Origin: a virus
IMG/VR virus record: IMGVR_UViG_3300027917_000092
Location: 1-38,073 of that record
Length of the DNA stretch: 38,073 nt
Strand: one strand, 5' to 3'
The position numbers were made by a program, and so were the translations under genes. Every line of letters begins with the position of its first letter. Within the stretch, counting starts at the first letter, position 1. The notes under the pieces are model-generated. The model was not told where the DNA came from. It did no database searches and saw only the letters and a list, made by a program, of their open reading frames with translations. This document shows positions 15,213 through 22,698 of this stretch, piece by piece.

Positions 15213-17476
15213 TAATAACTCTCCTCCACCAAGCGGGAAGCCTCAACCGTAGCATCCGCCATTGATAACACGTCTCCGCGAGTAACGGGTCTTGCGACAT
15301 TGAAATGAACGTGCATATCTCCGCCGCCGCCGCCACCACCTCCTGATATACCCATCGCGGAAGCCTGCTCACTTATGGTTAAAAATCTTTCAAGCCGTTG
15401 CATTGTATGACGCCTTATAACTCCTTCGCCAGCCTGTGCAAGAACCGGGACACTATCGACCCCACGGATTCCTATGTCAGGAACGACATATCCGGCCTGT
15501 GCGCGGGGGATTTCGCCGCCTTGTTCAAAGCCTAAAAATCCGATCGGATTAAACATGCCGACCGATGATTGTAACGCCTTGATATATATCAATTTGCGGA
15601 TCAATTCGGATAGAGTTGTCGCGATGAGCTGTTGAATGATCTGGGAGAATTTGATTGTTGCCTGTTGCCCCATCACAAATGCTGCAACTATATTGCCACC
15701 GATGTTGGAGAAAGAATTTCTGAATGATTCCGCGACCCCTGCCGTTGCGGCCGCCATCTCCTCTGCTTCTTCCGCTGCTCTCCGGATATGTTCAGGAAGC
15801 TCTTCAACGGTAGGTTCCATATCGATCAAAGCTTCATCAACTTCACGAATCGCTTCGGCCTGTTTTGCATATTGTTCCGACATATATGTCAGCATTTCTT
15901 CGGATGAGAACGGAACGAAATCGTCCGCAGGCATAGGTTTCCAAACCCATTCGATTCCTATTGGTGCAGCCTCGAATTCCTTCGGTACTGCGGCGAACAT
16001 TTCTTCGCGCAATCGCCTCTCTTCTCCCGCTCTTTCCGCCGCAGATATCACCGCACCGCGTTCTCCAAGTGCTGCCCTCTGTGCTTGTGCCCGCATAAGA
16101 TCAACACTGGAAATTCCGAATTCCGGGAATTCAATCGTACCCGGCCCGATAGCGGTTGCAGCTTCTTCTTTATATCGCGCAAGAGCCTCCTCAGCATCTT
16201 TGATAGAAGTCGTCAAACTGCGGAATCCATCAACAACTTCTTGGAATCCCGTAAATTTAAGAGATTTATCAAAGAATTCTTTGAACTTCGGGAGAGCCAA
16301 GACAAGATTCTCTCCCGCCTTTATCGCCGAAGTGACAATCGAGGCAAGGGAATTTGCGAAATCCACTAACGGTTGTTTGTTATTTTCGATAACTTTTGCA
16401 AGTGAAACGACCGCATCGGCGAAAGCATTCAAAATATCGCGTTTTGCCTCTACTCCTATAGACCCAATGACAGTTTGAATAGCTCTCCCCGCCGACTCGA
16501 AACGATTCTGAGCGAGGACAAGCGATTCTGCCATGATCTCGAAGGCTTTATCAGTTTGTCCGGCTTCCTTGCGTGTCGCTGCAAGTTGCTCCGCATAAGC
16601 TTTGCCGCCCTCTCTTCCGGCCGACGCCGCCGCCGTAACAGCCCGGACATTGGGAATCATTTCTTTTAGGGCGGAGATTCCATATTCTCCTGCTTCGGCA
16701 AGAGCGACAAGCGCCGGTTGCAACCCCTGATCGAGCGAAATCCCGAGCTCATCGAGTTTTGTCTTGGATTCCCCGCTTGCCGCGCCAACTGCGACAATCA
16801 GGCTCTTTAGAGCGGTAGATGCTTCAGCAGTGTTTAAACCGCCCTGTGTCAATACCGCAAGCGCCGCCGCGACCTCTTCAAATTCCAATCCGGCTTGAGC
16901 GGCGATAGCGTTAACCGCGCCCATATTTTGAGCGAGTTCGTCGAAAGTTGTGACACCTCCCTTGACGGTCGCAAAGAGAATATCTGATATCCGGCCCGCG
17001 TCCTTAGCGGTTTTCCCATAAGCATTGATAGTTTGAGTGATAGCTTTCGCGGCCGTATTAACATCAGTCACGCCTGCGATTGCAGCCCTAGAGGCGGTTT
17101 TCAAAATACCCATCTGATCGCTTATATCGGCGAATCCGGCAGAGACAACATTATATGATGCCGTCGCCATTGTCTTATCAAGTTGCCCATATTGAACAGA
17201 AAGATCGCGGATCTGTGAAGATAGACCTTGGAAATCGGCATCGGATGCCTGAAGCAGCGTATTGACTTCAAGCATCTTGTGTTGAAATTGTCCGGCTGCA
17301 TTTACGGCCCGATTGAAATCGTTGATAATCTTGCCGACCGCAAGAGCCGATGCAGCAATCAGGGCACCATAGGCAAGCTTGACCTTGTTGATACCACCGA
17401 GTAATCCCTCGACTGGACCCTTAGTCTGGTCAACTGCTTTTAAAACGACTTCAACGTATCGTCGAACCGTTGCCAT
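15212..17476 (-). CDS. Tail tape measure protein, TP901 type
   Basis: 754 residues. About 50-290 match the TP901 tape-measure core: 'MATASYNVVSAGFADISDQMGILKTASRAAIAGVTD', 'AITQTINAYGKTAKDAGRISDILFATVKGGVTTFDELAQNMGAV' and 'AALAVLTQGGLNTAEASTALKSLI'. Hydrophobic stretches occur near 33-50 and 600-660, as usual for proteins that help DNA cross the membrane. It sets tail length; with the common rule of about 1.5 A per residue the tail would be near 110 nm, typical of a siphovirus. The start overlaps the end of the chaperone frameshift product, as in lambda-like tails, and AAAGGAAGC precedes the ATG. Confidence 0.93.
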   Translation of the reverse strand: MATVRRYVEVVLKAVDQTKGPVEGLLGGINKVKLAYGALIAASALAVGKIINDFNRAVNAAGQFQHKMLEVNTLLQASDADFQGLSSQIRDLSVQYGQLDKTMATASYNVVSAGFADISDQMGILKTASRAAIAGVTDVNTAAKAITQTINAYGKTAKDAGRISDILFATVKGGVTTFDELAQNMGAVNAIAAQAGLEFEEVAAALAVLTQGGLNTAEASTALKSLIVAVGAASGESKTKLDELGISLDQGLQPALVALAEAGEYGISALKEMIPNVRAVTAAASAGREGGKAYAEQLAATRKEAGQTDKAFEIMAESLVLAQNRFESAGRAIQTVIGSIGVEAKRDILNAFADAVVSLAKVIENNKQPLVDFANSLASIVTSAIKAGENLVLALPKFKEFFDKSLKFTGFQEVVDGFRSLTTSIKDAEEALARYKEEAATAIGPGTIEFPEFGISSVDLMRAQAQRAALGERGAVISAAERAGEERRLREEMFAAVPKEFEAAPIGIEWVWKPMPADDFVPFSSEEMLTYMSEQYAKQAEAIREVDEALIDMEPTVEELPEHIRRAAEEAEEMAAATAGVAESFRNSFSNIGGNIVAAFVMGQQATIKFSQIIQQLIATTLSELIRKLIYIKALQSSVGMFNPIGFLGFEQGGEIPRAQAGYVVPDIGIRGVDSVPVLAQAGEGVIRRHTMQRLERFLTISEQASAMGISGGGGGGGGDMHVHFNVARPVTRGDVLSMADATVEASRLVEESY

Positions 17477-17655
17477 TCTTTTTGCTTCCTTTGTTGGCCC
17501 TCATAAGCCGATGCCCTCGCGGCGACTTCGAGATTGAATGAAGCCTCAAATGGTGAGAGTTTTATTATCTCACTCGGCAAAGCGTGATATCTCTGACAGA
17601 GACCATCTAGAATGCGGATTACCTGAATCCCGTCGGTCCCTGTCAAGATCTTGTA
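17440..17655 (-). CDS. Tail assembly chaperone extension (gpT-like), expressed by -1 frameshift
   Basis: About 71 residues in the -1 frame relative to the upstream chaperone ('...LTGTDGIQVIRILDGLCQRYHALPSEIIKLSPFEASFNLEVAARAS'). The only possible independent start near the upstream stop is TTG (17646). The frame stays open back through the slippery heptamer at 17655-17661, so it is best read as the C-terminal part of a fusion of about 190 residues made by slippage. It ends 37 bases inside the tape-measure gene, the same arrangement as gpG/gpGT of lambda. The role would be to coat the tape measure during tail assembly. Confidence 0.72.
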   Translation of the reverse strand, partial: YKILTGTDGIQVIRILDGLCQRYHALPSEIIKLSPFEASFNLEVAARASAYEGQQRKQKEWQRFDDTLKSF

Positions 17656-18011
17656 AAATTTGCGCCCTCCCCCTCCCCGCTTGCGATGAATGCATTGAAA
17701 ACCGGAACGGCATATTTCCCGAGATCCATGAACGAGATAACATTATCTTCCGGCTTCGTGATTGTCCCCAATCGCGGAGAAACCATTGCCACTTTAAGAT
17801 ATCGCTCGATCAATCCCATATTCTCTGCGGGATCGGGATCTTCAACAGCCTTATCCGCCATCTCCTGTCCCTTAATTAAGCCAAAGGCTTTTGGGCCAAT
17901 TGCCTCAATTGCGATCTGTGCCGTTAACTTGCGTAGAACAAATTCTGTACCGTCATCCGATGTGAAGGTAAAGCGAGTTTGTTCCAGAATTTTGTTGATT
18001 GAATCTTCCAT
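17643..18011 (-). CDS. Tail assembly chaperone (gpG-like)
   Basis: 122 residues, acidic, with 'FTSDDGTEFVLRKLTAQIAIEAIG' and 'ENMGLIERYLKVAMVSPRLG', the usual layout of tail assembly chaperones found just upstream of tape-measure genes. The stop TGA is at 17643-17645. Ten bases before it the reading frame contains A AAT TTT, a canonical slippery site, and the -1 frame continues for about 71 codons. The short form would be the more abundant product. The family call rests on position, size and frameshift rather than on strong sequence motifs. Confidence 0.75.
   Translation of the reverse strand: MEDSINKILEQTRFTFTSDDGTEFVLRKLTAQIAIEAIGPKAFGLIKGQEMADKAVEDPDPAENMGLIERYLKVAMVSPRLGTITKPEDNVISFMDLGKYAVPVFNAFIASGEGEGANFTRS
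17655..17661 (-). promoter_or_regulatory. Candidate -1 ribosomal frameshift site (A AAT TTT)
   Basis: The minus strand reads GCA AAT TTT ACA in the chaperone frame. The heptamer A AAT TTT fits X XXY YYZ exactly, with X = A and Y = T. The zero-frame stop is 9 bases downstream. A purine-rich GGGGAGGGGGAGGG tract just upstream (about 17665-17679) may pair with the 16S anti-Shine-Dalgarno region and stimulate slippage. Confidence 0.72.
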
Positions 18012-18019
18012 GATTCCCC

Positions 18020-18487
18020 CTAAAATTTACCGTTGTAAATTTTGTATTGAAGCGTGAGAGGTTGAGAAAACATCGCGAGGTTGTTTTCAGTCAATTCGCT
18101 ATCATCTGAGGTCGCGGTTCCGAGAGTATAGGCGGTCGGAATTCCCGCCTTGCTGAGATCCTTGACAAACTCTGACAGACAATTTCGCACATCTTGAAGC
18201 AGCATGTTCCGCTCTCGATGTGGTTTTTTACCTTTGACCAAGACATTGCCAACGATATTTATTGTAAAGTTCATCGACATCCCTAAACTTGTATCGATAT
18301 CGAAAACGTCTTCGTCGGTCTCTTCTATCCATAACGCCGCAGATGCATCTGATTTTTGGATTTCTCGGTAATCAGTTGTTACAAGCGGTTGCGTATTGTA
18401 TCCATTCGCTCTCGAAATCTTCGAAAGTGCATCAATCAGTTGTTCAACTATCCGATATCTTCTGTTCTCTTCGATCTTACCGTGCAT
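18020..18487 (-). CDS. Putative tail terminator/tail completion protein
   Basis: 155 residues. It begins with a helical segment ('ENRRYRIVEQLIDALSKI') and continues with strands typical of lambda gpU or HK97 tail-terminator-like proteins, such as 'AALWIEETDEDVFD', 'MSMNFTINIVGNVLVKG' and 'ERNMLLQDVRNCLSEF', ending with a final strand 'QPLTLQYKIYNGKF'. It would cap the tail tube and join it to the head. It lies between a virion morphogenesis protein and the chaperone, the expected order, and overlaps its upstream neighbour by 11 bases. The family is inferred from pattern and place. Confidence 0.6.
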   Translation of the reverse strand: MHGKIEENRRYRIVEQLIDALSKISRANGYNTQPLVTTDYREIQKSDASAALWIEETDEDVFDIDTSLGMSMNFTINIVGNVLVKGKKPHRERNMLLQDVRNCLSEFVKDLSKAGIPTAYTLGTATSDDSELTENNLAMFSQPLTLQYKIYNGKF

Positions 18488-19082
18488 ATCGTTGTCCCCC
18501 TATCATTGCATCGGCGATCATGTCGTCAATCCGTCTAATTACCCGAGCAAGCGATTTCTTGAGCGTCGGTCTCGCCGGGATTTTTACATAGGGTCGAAGA
18601 ATGAACATCGGGATAATCTTATCTCCTTGCGCCTTTGCCAAGTATCGCTTTCCTGCCGGACGGAATAAAACACCTGGCGGATAATCTCGCGGCCATAATG
18701 ATGAACCATGATGCATCCGCTTCCCCTGTCTCGCATATTTCGTGGGTATCGCAAGATTCTTCTTCTTCGCCTTGATTACGCCGCCGAATTCATGGATCTT
18801 CGATCTCCGGAGATCGGATCCATAGGCACCCGAGAGAGCACCTTTTCTGTATTCGATTTTGTAGGATCGAGCCAATTGTCCAGTTCTCCAAGTTAGTTTG
18901 CCTGCGACAGGCTTCGCGCCATATCCCCCGCGTTTGAACTTCTTCGTTTTGTGATGCTTTTCCAATATGGCAAGACCATCCCTGATCGCAAGCGATACCC
19001 GCATTTGCCGAGGACCAGGAGCGAGGAGCTTTTCCAAGACTTTGATTTTCGCGCCGCCGAATTCCCTACTAACGAGTTTCAC
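18477..19082 (-). CDS. Virion morphogenesis / HK97 gp10-like tail completion protein
   Basis: 201 residues, very basic. Key motifs are 'LTWRTGQLARSYKIEY' (TG.L..S), 'GSDLRRSKIHEFGGVIKAKKKNLAIP' (IH..GG) and 'ILRPYVKIPARPTLKKSL' (IPARP.L). These are hallmarks of the phage virion morphogenesis and HK97 gp10-like groups that help connect tail and head. The gene is four bases overlapped with its upstream neighbour, the connector, and 11 bases with the tail terminator gene. Confidence 0.72.
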   Translation of the reverse strand: MKLVSREFGGAKIKVLEKLLAPGPRQMRVSLAIRDGLAILEKHHKTKKFKRGGYGAKPVAGKLTWRTGQLARSYKIEYRKGALSGAYGSDLRRSKIHEFGGVIKAKKKNLAIPTKYARQGKRMHHGSSLWPRDYPPGVLFRPAGKRYLAKAQGDKIIPMFILRPYVKIPARPTLKKSLARVIRRIDDMIADAMIGGQRYAR

Positions 19083-19672
19083 GTCATCACCTTATATGGA
19101 TACCATAGATCACGAACTGCCTTGATTATATCACCCGAATCATATGAAACTGACTCGCCCTCACGAGAGATATTATCAATCCCGACTAATCCCTCGATCC
19201 GTTGTTTCTCTACGTTCATTTGCATGATCGCTCCCTGAAGGACATTTCCGGGAATTGTTTGCCAACCGCCGTTGTAAGTGACCTTGACGTTTTTCTCGCC
19301 CTCAGATGGTGGAGTCACCGCGCTATGGAGATAAATGAAATTATCGTCGGCATAGCCTGTGCAGTCTCCATTGGTGTCGGCAGTGTTCGTATATGTGCTA
19401 GTAACTGCACCATTTGTGAGAATTTCTACCGTGATCTCACCATCGGATACATCTATCGGCAAAGCATGAACATAAATACGTGAGGTTCCATTGCCGAAAG
19501 AATACTCCTCAATATCGGCAGTCCTGTTGATATACAACCGCCCCGTGTATTCCCGGAATTTCTGGGAGACCGAATTAATCAAGAGCTTGAGCTTTTCAGG
19601 ATTGTTCATCTCAAGAAATACCTGTGCGGTTTCCTCTAAGATTATGGGATCTGTCGTTAATGTTATCGACAT
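19079..19672 (-). CDS. Head-tail connector (HK97 gp6-like adaptor)
   Basis: 197 residues. The N-terminus is helical ('ILEETAQVFLEMNNPEKLKLLINSVSQKFREYTGRLYIN'), then beta-rich with a variable insert ('TSTYTNTADTNGDCTGYADDNFIYL'), then 'VKVTYNGGWQTIPGNVLQGAIMQMNVEKQRIEG', the pattern of phage gp6-like head-tail connector proteins: a GG(W/Y)..IP motif before a long helix. It would form the ring under the portal. Its place between the head genes and tail completion genes supports this. Confidence 0.75.
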   Translation of the reverse strand: MSITLTTDPIILEETAQVFLEMNNPEKLKLLINSVSQKFREYTGRLYINRTADIEEYSFGNGTSRIYVHALPIDVSDGEITVEILTNGAVTSTYTNTADTNGDCTGYADDNFIYLHSAVTPPSEGEKNVKVTYNGGWQTIPGNVLQGAIMQMNVEKQRIEGLVGIDNISREGESVSYDSGDIIKAVRDLWYPYKVMT

Positions 19673-19681
19673 GATTCAACC

Positions 19682-20044
19682 TCATAAGTCTTCAACTGGC
19701 AGATTCACTCGCAGAACGATCTCTTCCAAGTAATCTTCGTCTCCTGAATCATCGATTTTGACTTGAGCCCTATATCTACCATCTGCATTAATTTCATCCG
19801 CCGTGGGCGTATAATCAAACCAACCATCAACGGCATCGATCACCGTGCAAGCCTGATCATCTATCTTTTTGGTCCCCGATAAATCAGCCGAAATCGTGAC
19901 TGTCTTATCCGTAAGATTCAGCGGATTTCCTTCCTCATCTTTCGCGGCAAACTTCAAAGTTCGTTTATTTGCTCCCACATATGTATCAATAACCTTTTTC
20001 GCGTCATCAGGAGCGATTACAGTTGATAAAGAGACCCTTTTCAT
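19682..20044 (-). CDS. Ig-like/BppU-N-like small structural protein in the connector region
   Basis: 120 residues, beta-rich: 'KRTLKFAAKDEEGNPLNLTDKTVTISADLSG' followed by 'GWFDYTPTADEINADGRYRAQVKIDDSGDEDYLEEIVLRVNLPVEDL'. This is the layout of small Ig-like domains found in baseplate upper proteins and in many phage adaptor regions, and it resembles the protein at 2305-2682. Its start overlaps the previous stop by four bases. It may decorate the head or neck; the function is unknown. Confidence 0.5.
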   Translation of the reverse strand: MKRVSLSTVIAPDDAKKVIDTYVGANKRTLKFAAKDEEGNPLNLTDKTVTISADLSGTKKIDDQACTVIDAVDGWFDYTPTADEINADGRYRAQVKIDDSGDEDYLEEIVLRVNLPVEDL

Positions 20045-20217
20045 TTTTCAACCCCTGGAACTTGTTCTTTAGTTCTCTTCTCCGGTTGTGGTTCGCCAAC
20101 CGCGAGACCGCGTTTGAGCAATTTTTCGCGAAGTTCATCATCCTCAATATCAACAGTCGAGCCCCTCGGAACCATCTTGCCATCTTTAATCATTGGAGCT
20201 AAAAGTGTCACTTTCAT
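20041..20217 (-). CDS. Small hypothetical head-tail region protein, 58 aa
   Basis: The start at 20217 was chosen over a longer in-frame start because GGAG lies about 10 bases upstream and the protein then begins 'MKVTLLAPMIKDGKMVPRGSTVDIEDDELREKLLKRGLA', a compact fold of strand, strand and helix. The C-terminal 20 residues are charged and likely flexible. Its layout parallels the gene before it (20186-20416), so the two look like tandem relatives. Role unknown; proteins of this size and style are common near connector genes in siphoviruses. Confidence 0.6.
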   Translation of the reverse strand: MKVTLLAPMIKDGKMVPRGSTVDIEDDELREKLLKRGLAVGEPQPEKRTKEQVPGVEK

Positions 20218-20416
20218 GGTCTTTTTTCTCCTTCTTCTTGGGTTCCTTTGAAACAATTTCCTCCACATATCCGCATTGAATGAACTTCTCCAATCTCTCG
20301 GGAGTGATGTCATTCTCTGTAAATTCATCCCCAGTTCGGGCGATCATCCCGATATATTGACCATCGCCTAACGCGATCTCTCCGGGTGCGCGGATAATTA
20401 CCTTGTATTTCTTCAT
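20186..20416 (-). CDS. Small hypothetical head-tail region protein, 76 aa
   Basis: 76 residues: strands 'YKVIIRAPG' and 'YIGMIARTGDEFTENDITPERLEKFIQCGYVEEI', then a highly charged tail ('KEPKKKEKKDHESD'). The same order (MK.YKV, AP, a glycine turn, then 'D...LEK.I..G..E') is seen in the next gene, which it overlaps by 32 bases. The ATG follows AAAGGG after the hairpin at 20431-20462. No family recognised; the structured part would be only about 50 residues. Confidence 0.6.
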   Translation of the reverse strand: MKKYKVIIRAPGEIALGDGQYIGMIARTGDEFTENDITPERLEKFIQCGYVEEIVSKEPKKKEKKDHESDTFSSND

Positions 20417-20430
20417 ATTAACCCTTTACT

Positions 20431-20462
20431 CAGGGGAGTGAGTAAATTTACCCACTCCCCTG
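20431..20462. other. Strong symmetric hairpin after the major tail protein gene
   Basis: CAGGGGAGTG (20431-20440) and CACTCCCCTG (20453-20462) are perfect inverted repeats, and the centre GTAAATTTAC (20442-20451) is itself palindromic, so almost all 32 bases can pair. It begins five bases after the major tail protein stop. No U tract follows on the minus strand, so it may protect or process the highly expressed capsid and tail mRNA, or only partly terminate it. Confidence 0.6.
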
Positions 20463-20466
20463 TGGT

Positions 20467-21378
20467 TTAAGTCACATTGACAATCACAAGATCCGAAGCC
20501 TCGAAATTGATTGGGAATTCAGTAATGCCCGGTCCCAAGGTCGGGGCGTCTCCTGTCATCAAACAATTTGAAGCCGTGATGCTCGATGATCCAAACTCGA
20601 TATCGCCCAATGCGGTCCCCGAAAGGAAATCATCGAGGATATCAACTGAGTCGAATCCCGTTTCATCATCAAGATCCACTAAGAGAGAGCCAGTAATCAA
20701 ACATGGTCCGTTCCGGACCGGCTGTTTGATAAAAGCCTGTCCTATTGTGTGTCTTTCGGAGCTTGAGGTAGGGAGCTCTACCGTGATCGATGCACTCTTC
20801 ACTCCTATCGCAGTAGCGCCGACAGTAAAAGAGCTCACATCGCTAGGCATTACAATCTCAGCATCGCTAGGACGTGTGATTGTACTAGTACCCTTCACGG
20901 GGAGAACCCCCCCAACAACACCAATTGTTAATGATGCATTTTGATCGGCAGCAAAATCCCAACGGTAGGATGTCGGCTTTACTCCCGTAAACAAGTAAGA
21001 CAGGGGAGTATCCTCATCCATTACGACATCAAGCGCCATTGAAATATCATTCGGAGCCTCATCGCCGCCGAAGGTATATGTCAGGGTTGCTTTTGATGCC
21101 CCACAACCGTAAAGGTGGCCGATTATTGCATCGCTCATCATCAAAGGAACTACAATCTCCCCATCACACCATGCGGACATGTATTCGTGAACGGCAGATC
21201 CTAGTCCATGACCCGGAGCCCCACGGGAGAGGCGGACGGGTCTCGCGAGCGTGCGCCGAAGGCCCATCGTTGCCGTAGCCAAATGAACATCAACATAAGA
21301 ACCACTTGGAGTTCCGAATGTCGCGTTTTCTGGCGCGACCTTGAGCCCACCGCTAACTGATCCCGATCCGACCGCCAT
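20467..21378 (-). CDS. Major tail (tube) protein
   Basis: 303 residues, beta-rich. It has the tube-protein pattern of an N-terminal 'GLKVAPENATFGTPSGSYVDVHLA...', a central 'YMSAWCDGEIVVPLM', and a C-terminal 'DAPTLGPGITEFPINFEASDLVIVNVT'. It would polymerise into the tail tube around the tape measure. It sits directly after the capsid gene and before the connectors, which is less usual than the order capsid-connectors-tube. A strong hairpin follows the stop. A head-decoration protein is the main alternative, but length and strand pattern favour the tube. Confidence 0.7.
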   Translation of the reverse strand: MAVGSGSVSGGLKVAPENATFGTPSGSYVDVHLATATMGLRRTLARPVRLSRGAPGHGLGSAVHEYMSAWCDGEIVVPLMMSDAIIGHLYGCGASKATLTYTFGGDEAPNDISMALDVVMDEDTPLSYLFTGVKPTSYRWDFAADQNASLTIGVVGGVLPVKGTSTITRPSDAEIVMPSDVSSFTVGATAIGVKSASITVELPTSSSERHTIGQAFIKQPVRNGPCLITGSLLVDLDDETGFDSVDILDDFLSGTALGDIEFGSSSITASNCLMTGDAPTLGPGITEFPINFEASDLVIVNVT

Positions 21379-21396
21379 TTTCTCACCTCCCCGTGT

Positions 21397-22617
21397 TTAC
21401 GTGTACGCATTCCAATGATGGTACGCCGCGATTCCAAGACTCCAATCAGCATGTGTGAACACACGCAACCAAGATTCATTATCAGTCCAGCCTGTTCCGA
21501 GTGAATTAATATCCACCGAAAACCGGCCAGTTTCAGCAAGCGTGATCATCGAAGTCATGACTAATGCGGCATAGGGAGCGGCGGAATAGGTCATAGCAGG
21601 ATGAGCAATAAACTCATACCCGAATAACCGATCTGGAGCTCCCGCTCTCGCATCGCCCCATGCCAGGGCACCCGGCAAGTTTGTCGCAGAGATGGATTGT
21701 GCCATCAAATTGACTTTTTTGCCAGGAGTGACAAAGAGCTGATATTGAGAGGTGTCATAAACAATATCATGACCCGCAACAGCAGCCTCAATCCAGGTTG
21801 CATAGCCAGCCAAAGTATTCGCCGCAATCGTAGTCCCACTATCATCCGTTGTGTTGCCATCGACCAAGATCCCGTCACTTGGCTCAGTTGTATCAACACC
21901 TTGGAGTACTCCGATTTCGATCGCCTTCACAACCGCCGCGATCATTCGCGATGCAGCAACGGCGGCGAAATTCACGCCAGGCTGATCGAGCAACTCGTTC
22001 GCGATCTTGATATAAGTACCGATCAACTCAGTACTCAAACTATCTTGACCGAAACTCATTGGTGTCGCTTCATGAACGATGGTCTCGCCCTGTGCCGCTC
22101 GCCAGCTCGCAGCGGGGAGTGCAGCATCTTGGTTGATCTTGATTGTTCTTCCTGGCGGGACAGTGATCTTCGTTAGCCTTGGATATAATTGCCCATAAAG
22201 ATCCTGCATCGCGATGATGCCAGGGAGCAATTCTTCTGGCACAAGATATCCCGCCGTCGCGGCCGTAGTTGAATCGAACGGATCGACTGCGGCCTTGGAT
22301 TGAATATCCTCCGGGAGCTTCCCATATCGCCTCGTATGGTAAACGCCACGGATGAAATCATTGAACGACATCAACCAATCTTTCGCGCCGCTTTCTCCGT
22401 GTTGCGCCCGAAGAAAGTCGCGTAGTTTTTTGGTCTCTTCGGCGACCTCAGTATGATTGGCATCAAGCCGAGTATCGAGCTCTTGGAATTTAGTTTCAAA
22501 TTCCGCGATCTTCTCGGTTGTACCATCAAACGCACCAACCGCCTTTTCGACCTTGGCAATCAAATCACCGAGTTCATCGGGAGTGATTGCTTTCTTCTCT
22601 TCAGCCATTAGGAACAT
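21397..22617 (-). CDS. Major capsid protein, HK97 fold
   Basis: 406 residues. Residues about 10-75 are a helical, charged delta-like region ('LIAKVEKAVGAFDGTTEKIAEFETKFQELDTRL') expected to be removed by the prohead protease. The rest matches HK97-type capsid proteins: 'TAGYLVPEELLPGIIAMQDLYGQLYPRLTKITVPPGRTIKI', 'IGTYIKIANELLDQPGVNFAAVAASRMIAAVVKAIEIGVLQG' and 'DRLFGYEFIAHPAM'. The start at 22617 follows AAGGGGG at a rather long spacing; an ATG three codons later (22608) is possible. It is preceded by the protease gene with an 81-base gap. Confidence 0.9.
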   Translation of the reverse strand: MFLMAEEKKAITPDELGDLIAKVEKAVGAFDGTTEKIAEFETKFQELDTRLDANHTEVAEETKKLRDFLRAQHGESGAKDWLMSFNDFIRGVYHTRRYGKLPEDIQSKAAVDPFDSTTAATAGYLVPEELLPGIIAMQDLYGQLYPRLTKITVPPGRTIKINQDAALPAASWRAAQGETIVHEATPMSFGQDSLSTELIGTYIKIANELLDQPGVNFAAVAASRMIAAVVKAIEIGVLQGVDTTEPSDGILVDGNTTDDSGTTIAANTLAGYATWIEAAVAGHDIVYDTSQYQLFVTPGKKVNLMAQSISATNLPGALAWGDARAGAPDRLFGYEFIAHPAMTYSAAPYAALVMTSMITLAETGRFSVDINSLGTGWTDNESWLRVFTHADWSLGIAAYHHWNAYT

Positions 22618-22698
22618 GCTCTTTCTGTTCCCCCTTAACTATGAATTTTTTACTTCTCTATTCATCAAGCCTCTTGTACGCCCTCGGGCGACACTGGC

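Noticed and set aside
15636-16478. Long plus-strand reading frame of 280 residues opposite the tape-measure gene
   Set aside because: Lies entirely within a confidently identified minus-strand gene, has a composition rich in Ser/Ala/Arg as expected of an antisense shadow, and has no ribosome site.
22655-22690. Small palindrome (CGCCC-GA-GGGCG type) before the capsid gene as a terminator
   Set aside because: The two-base loop is too tight and there is no U tract; transcription must continue into the capsid gene.
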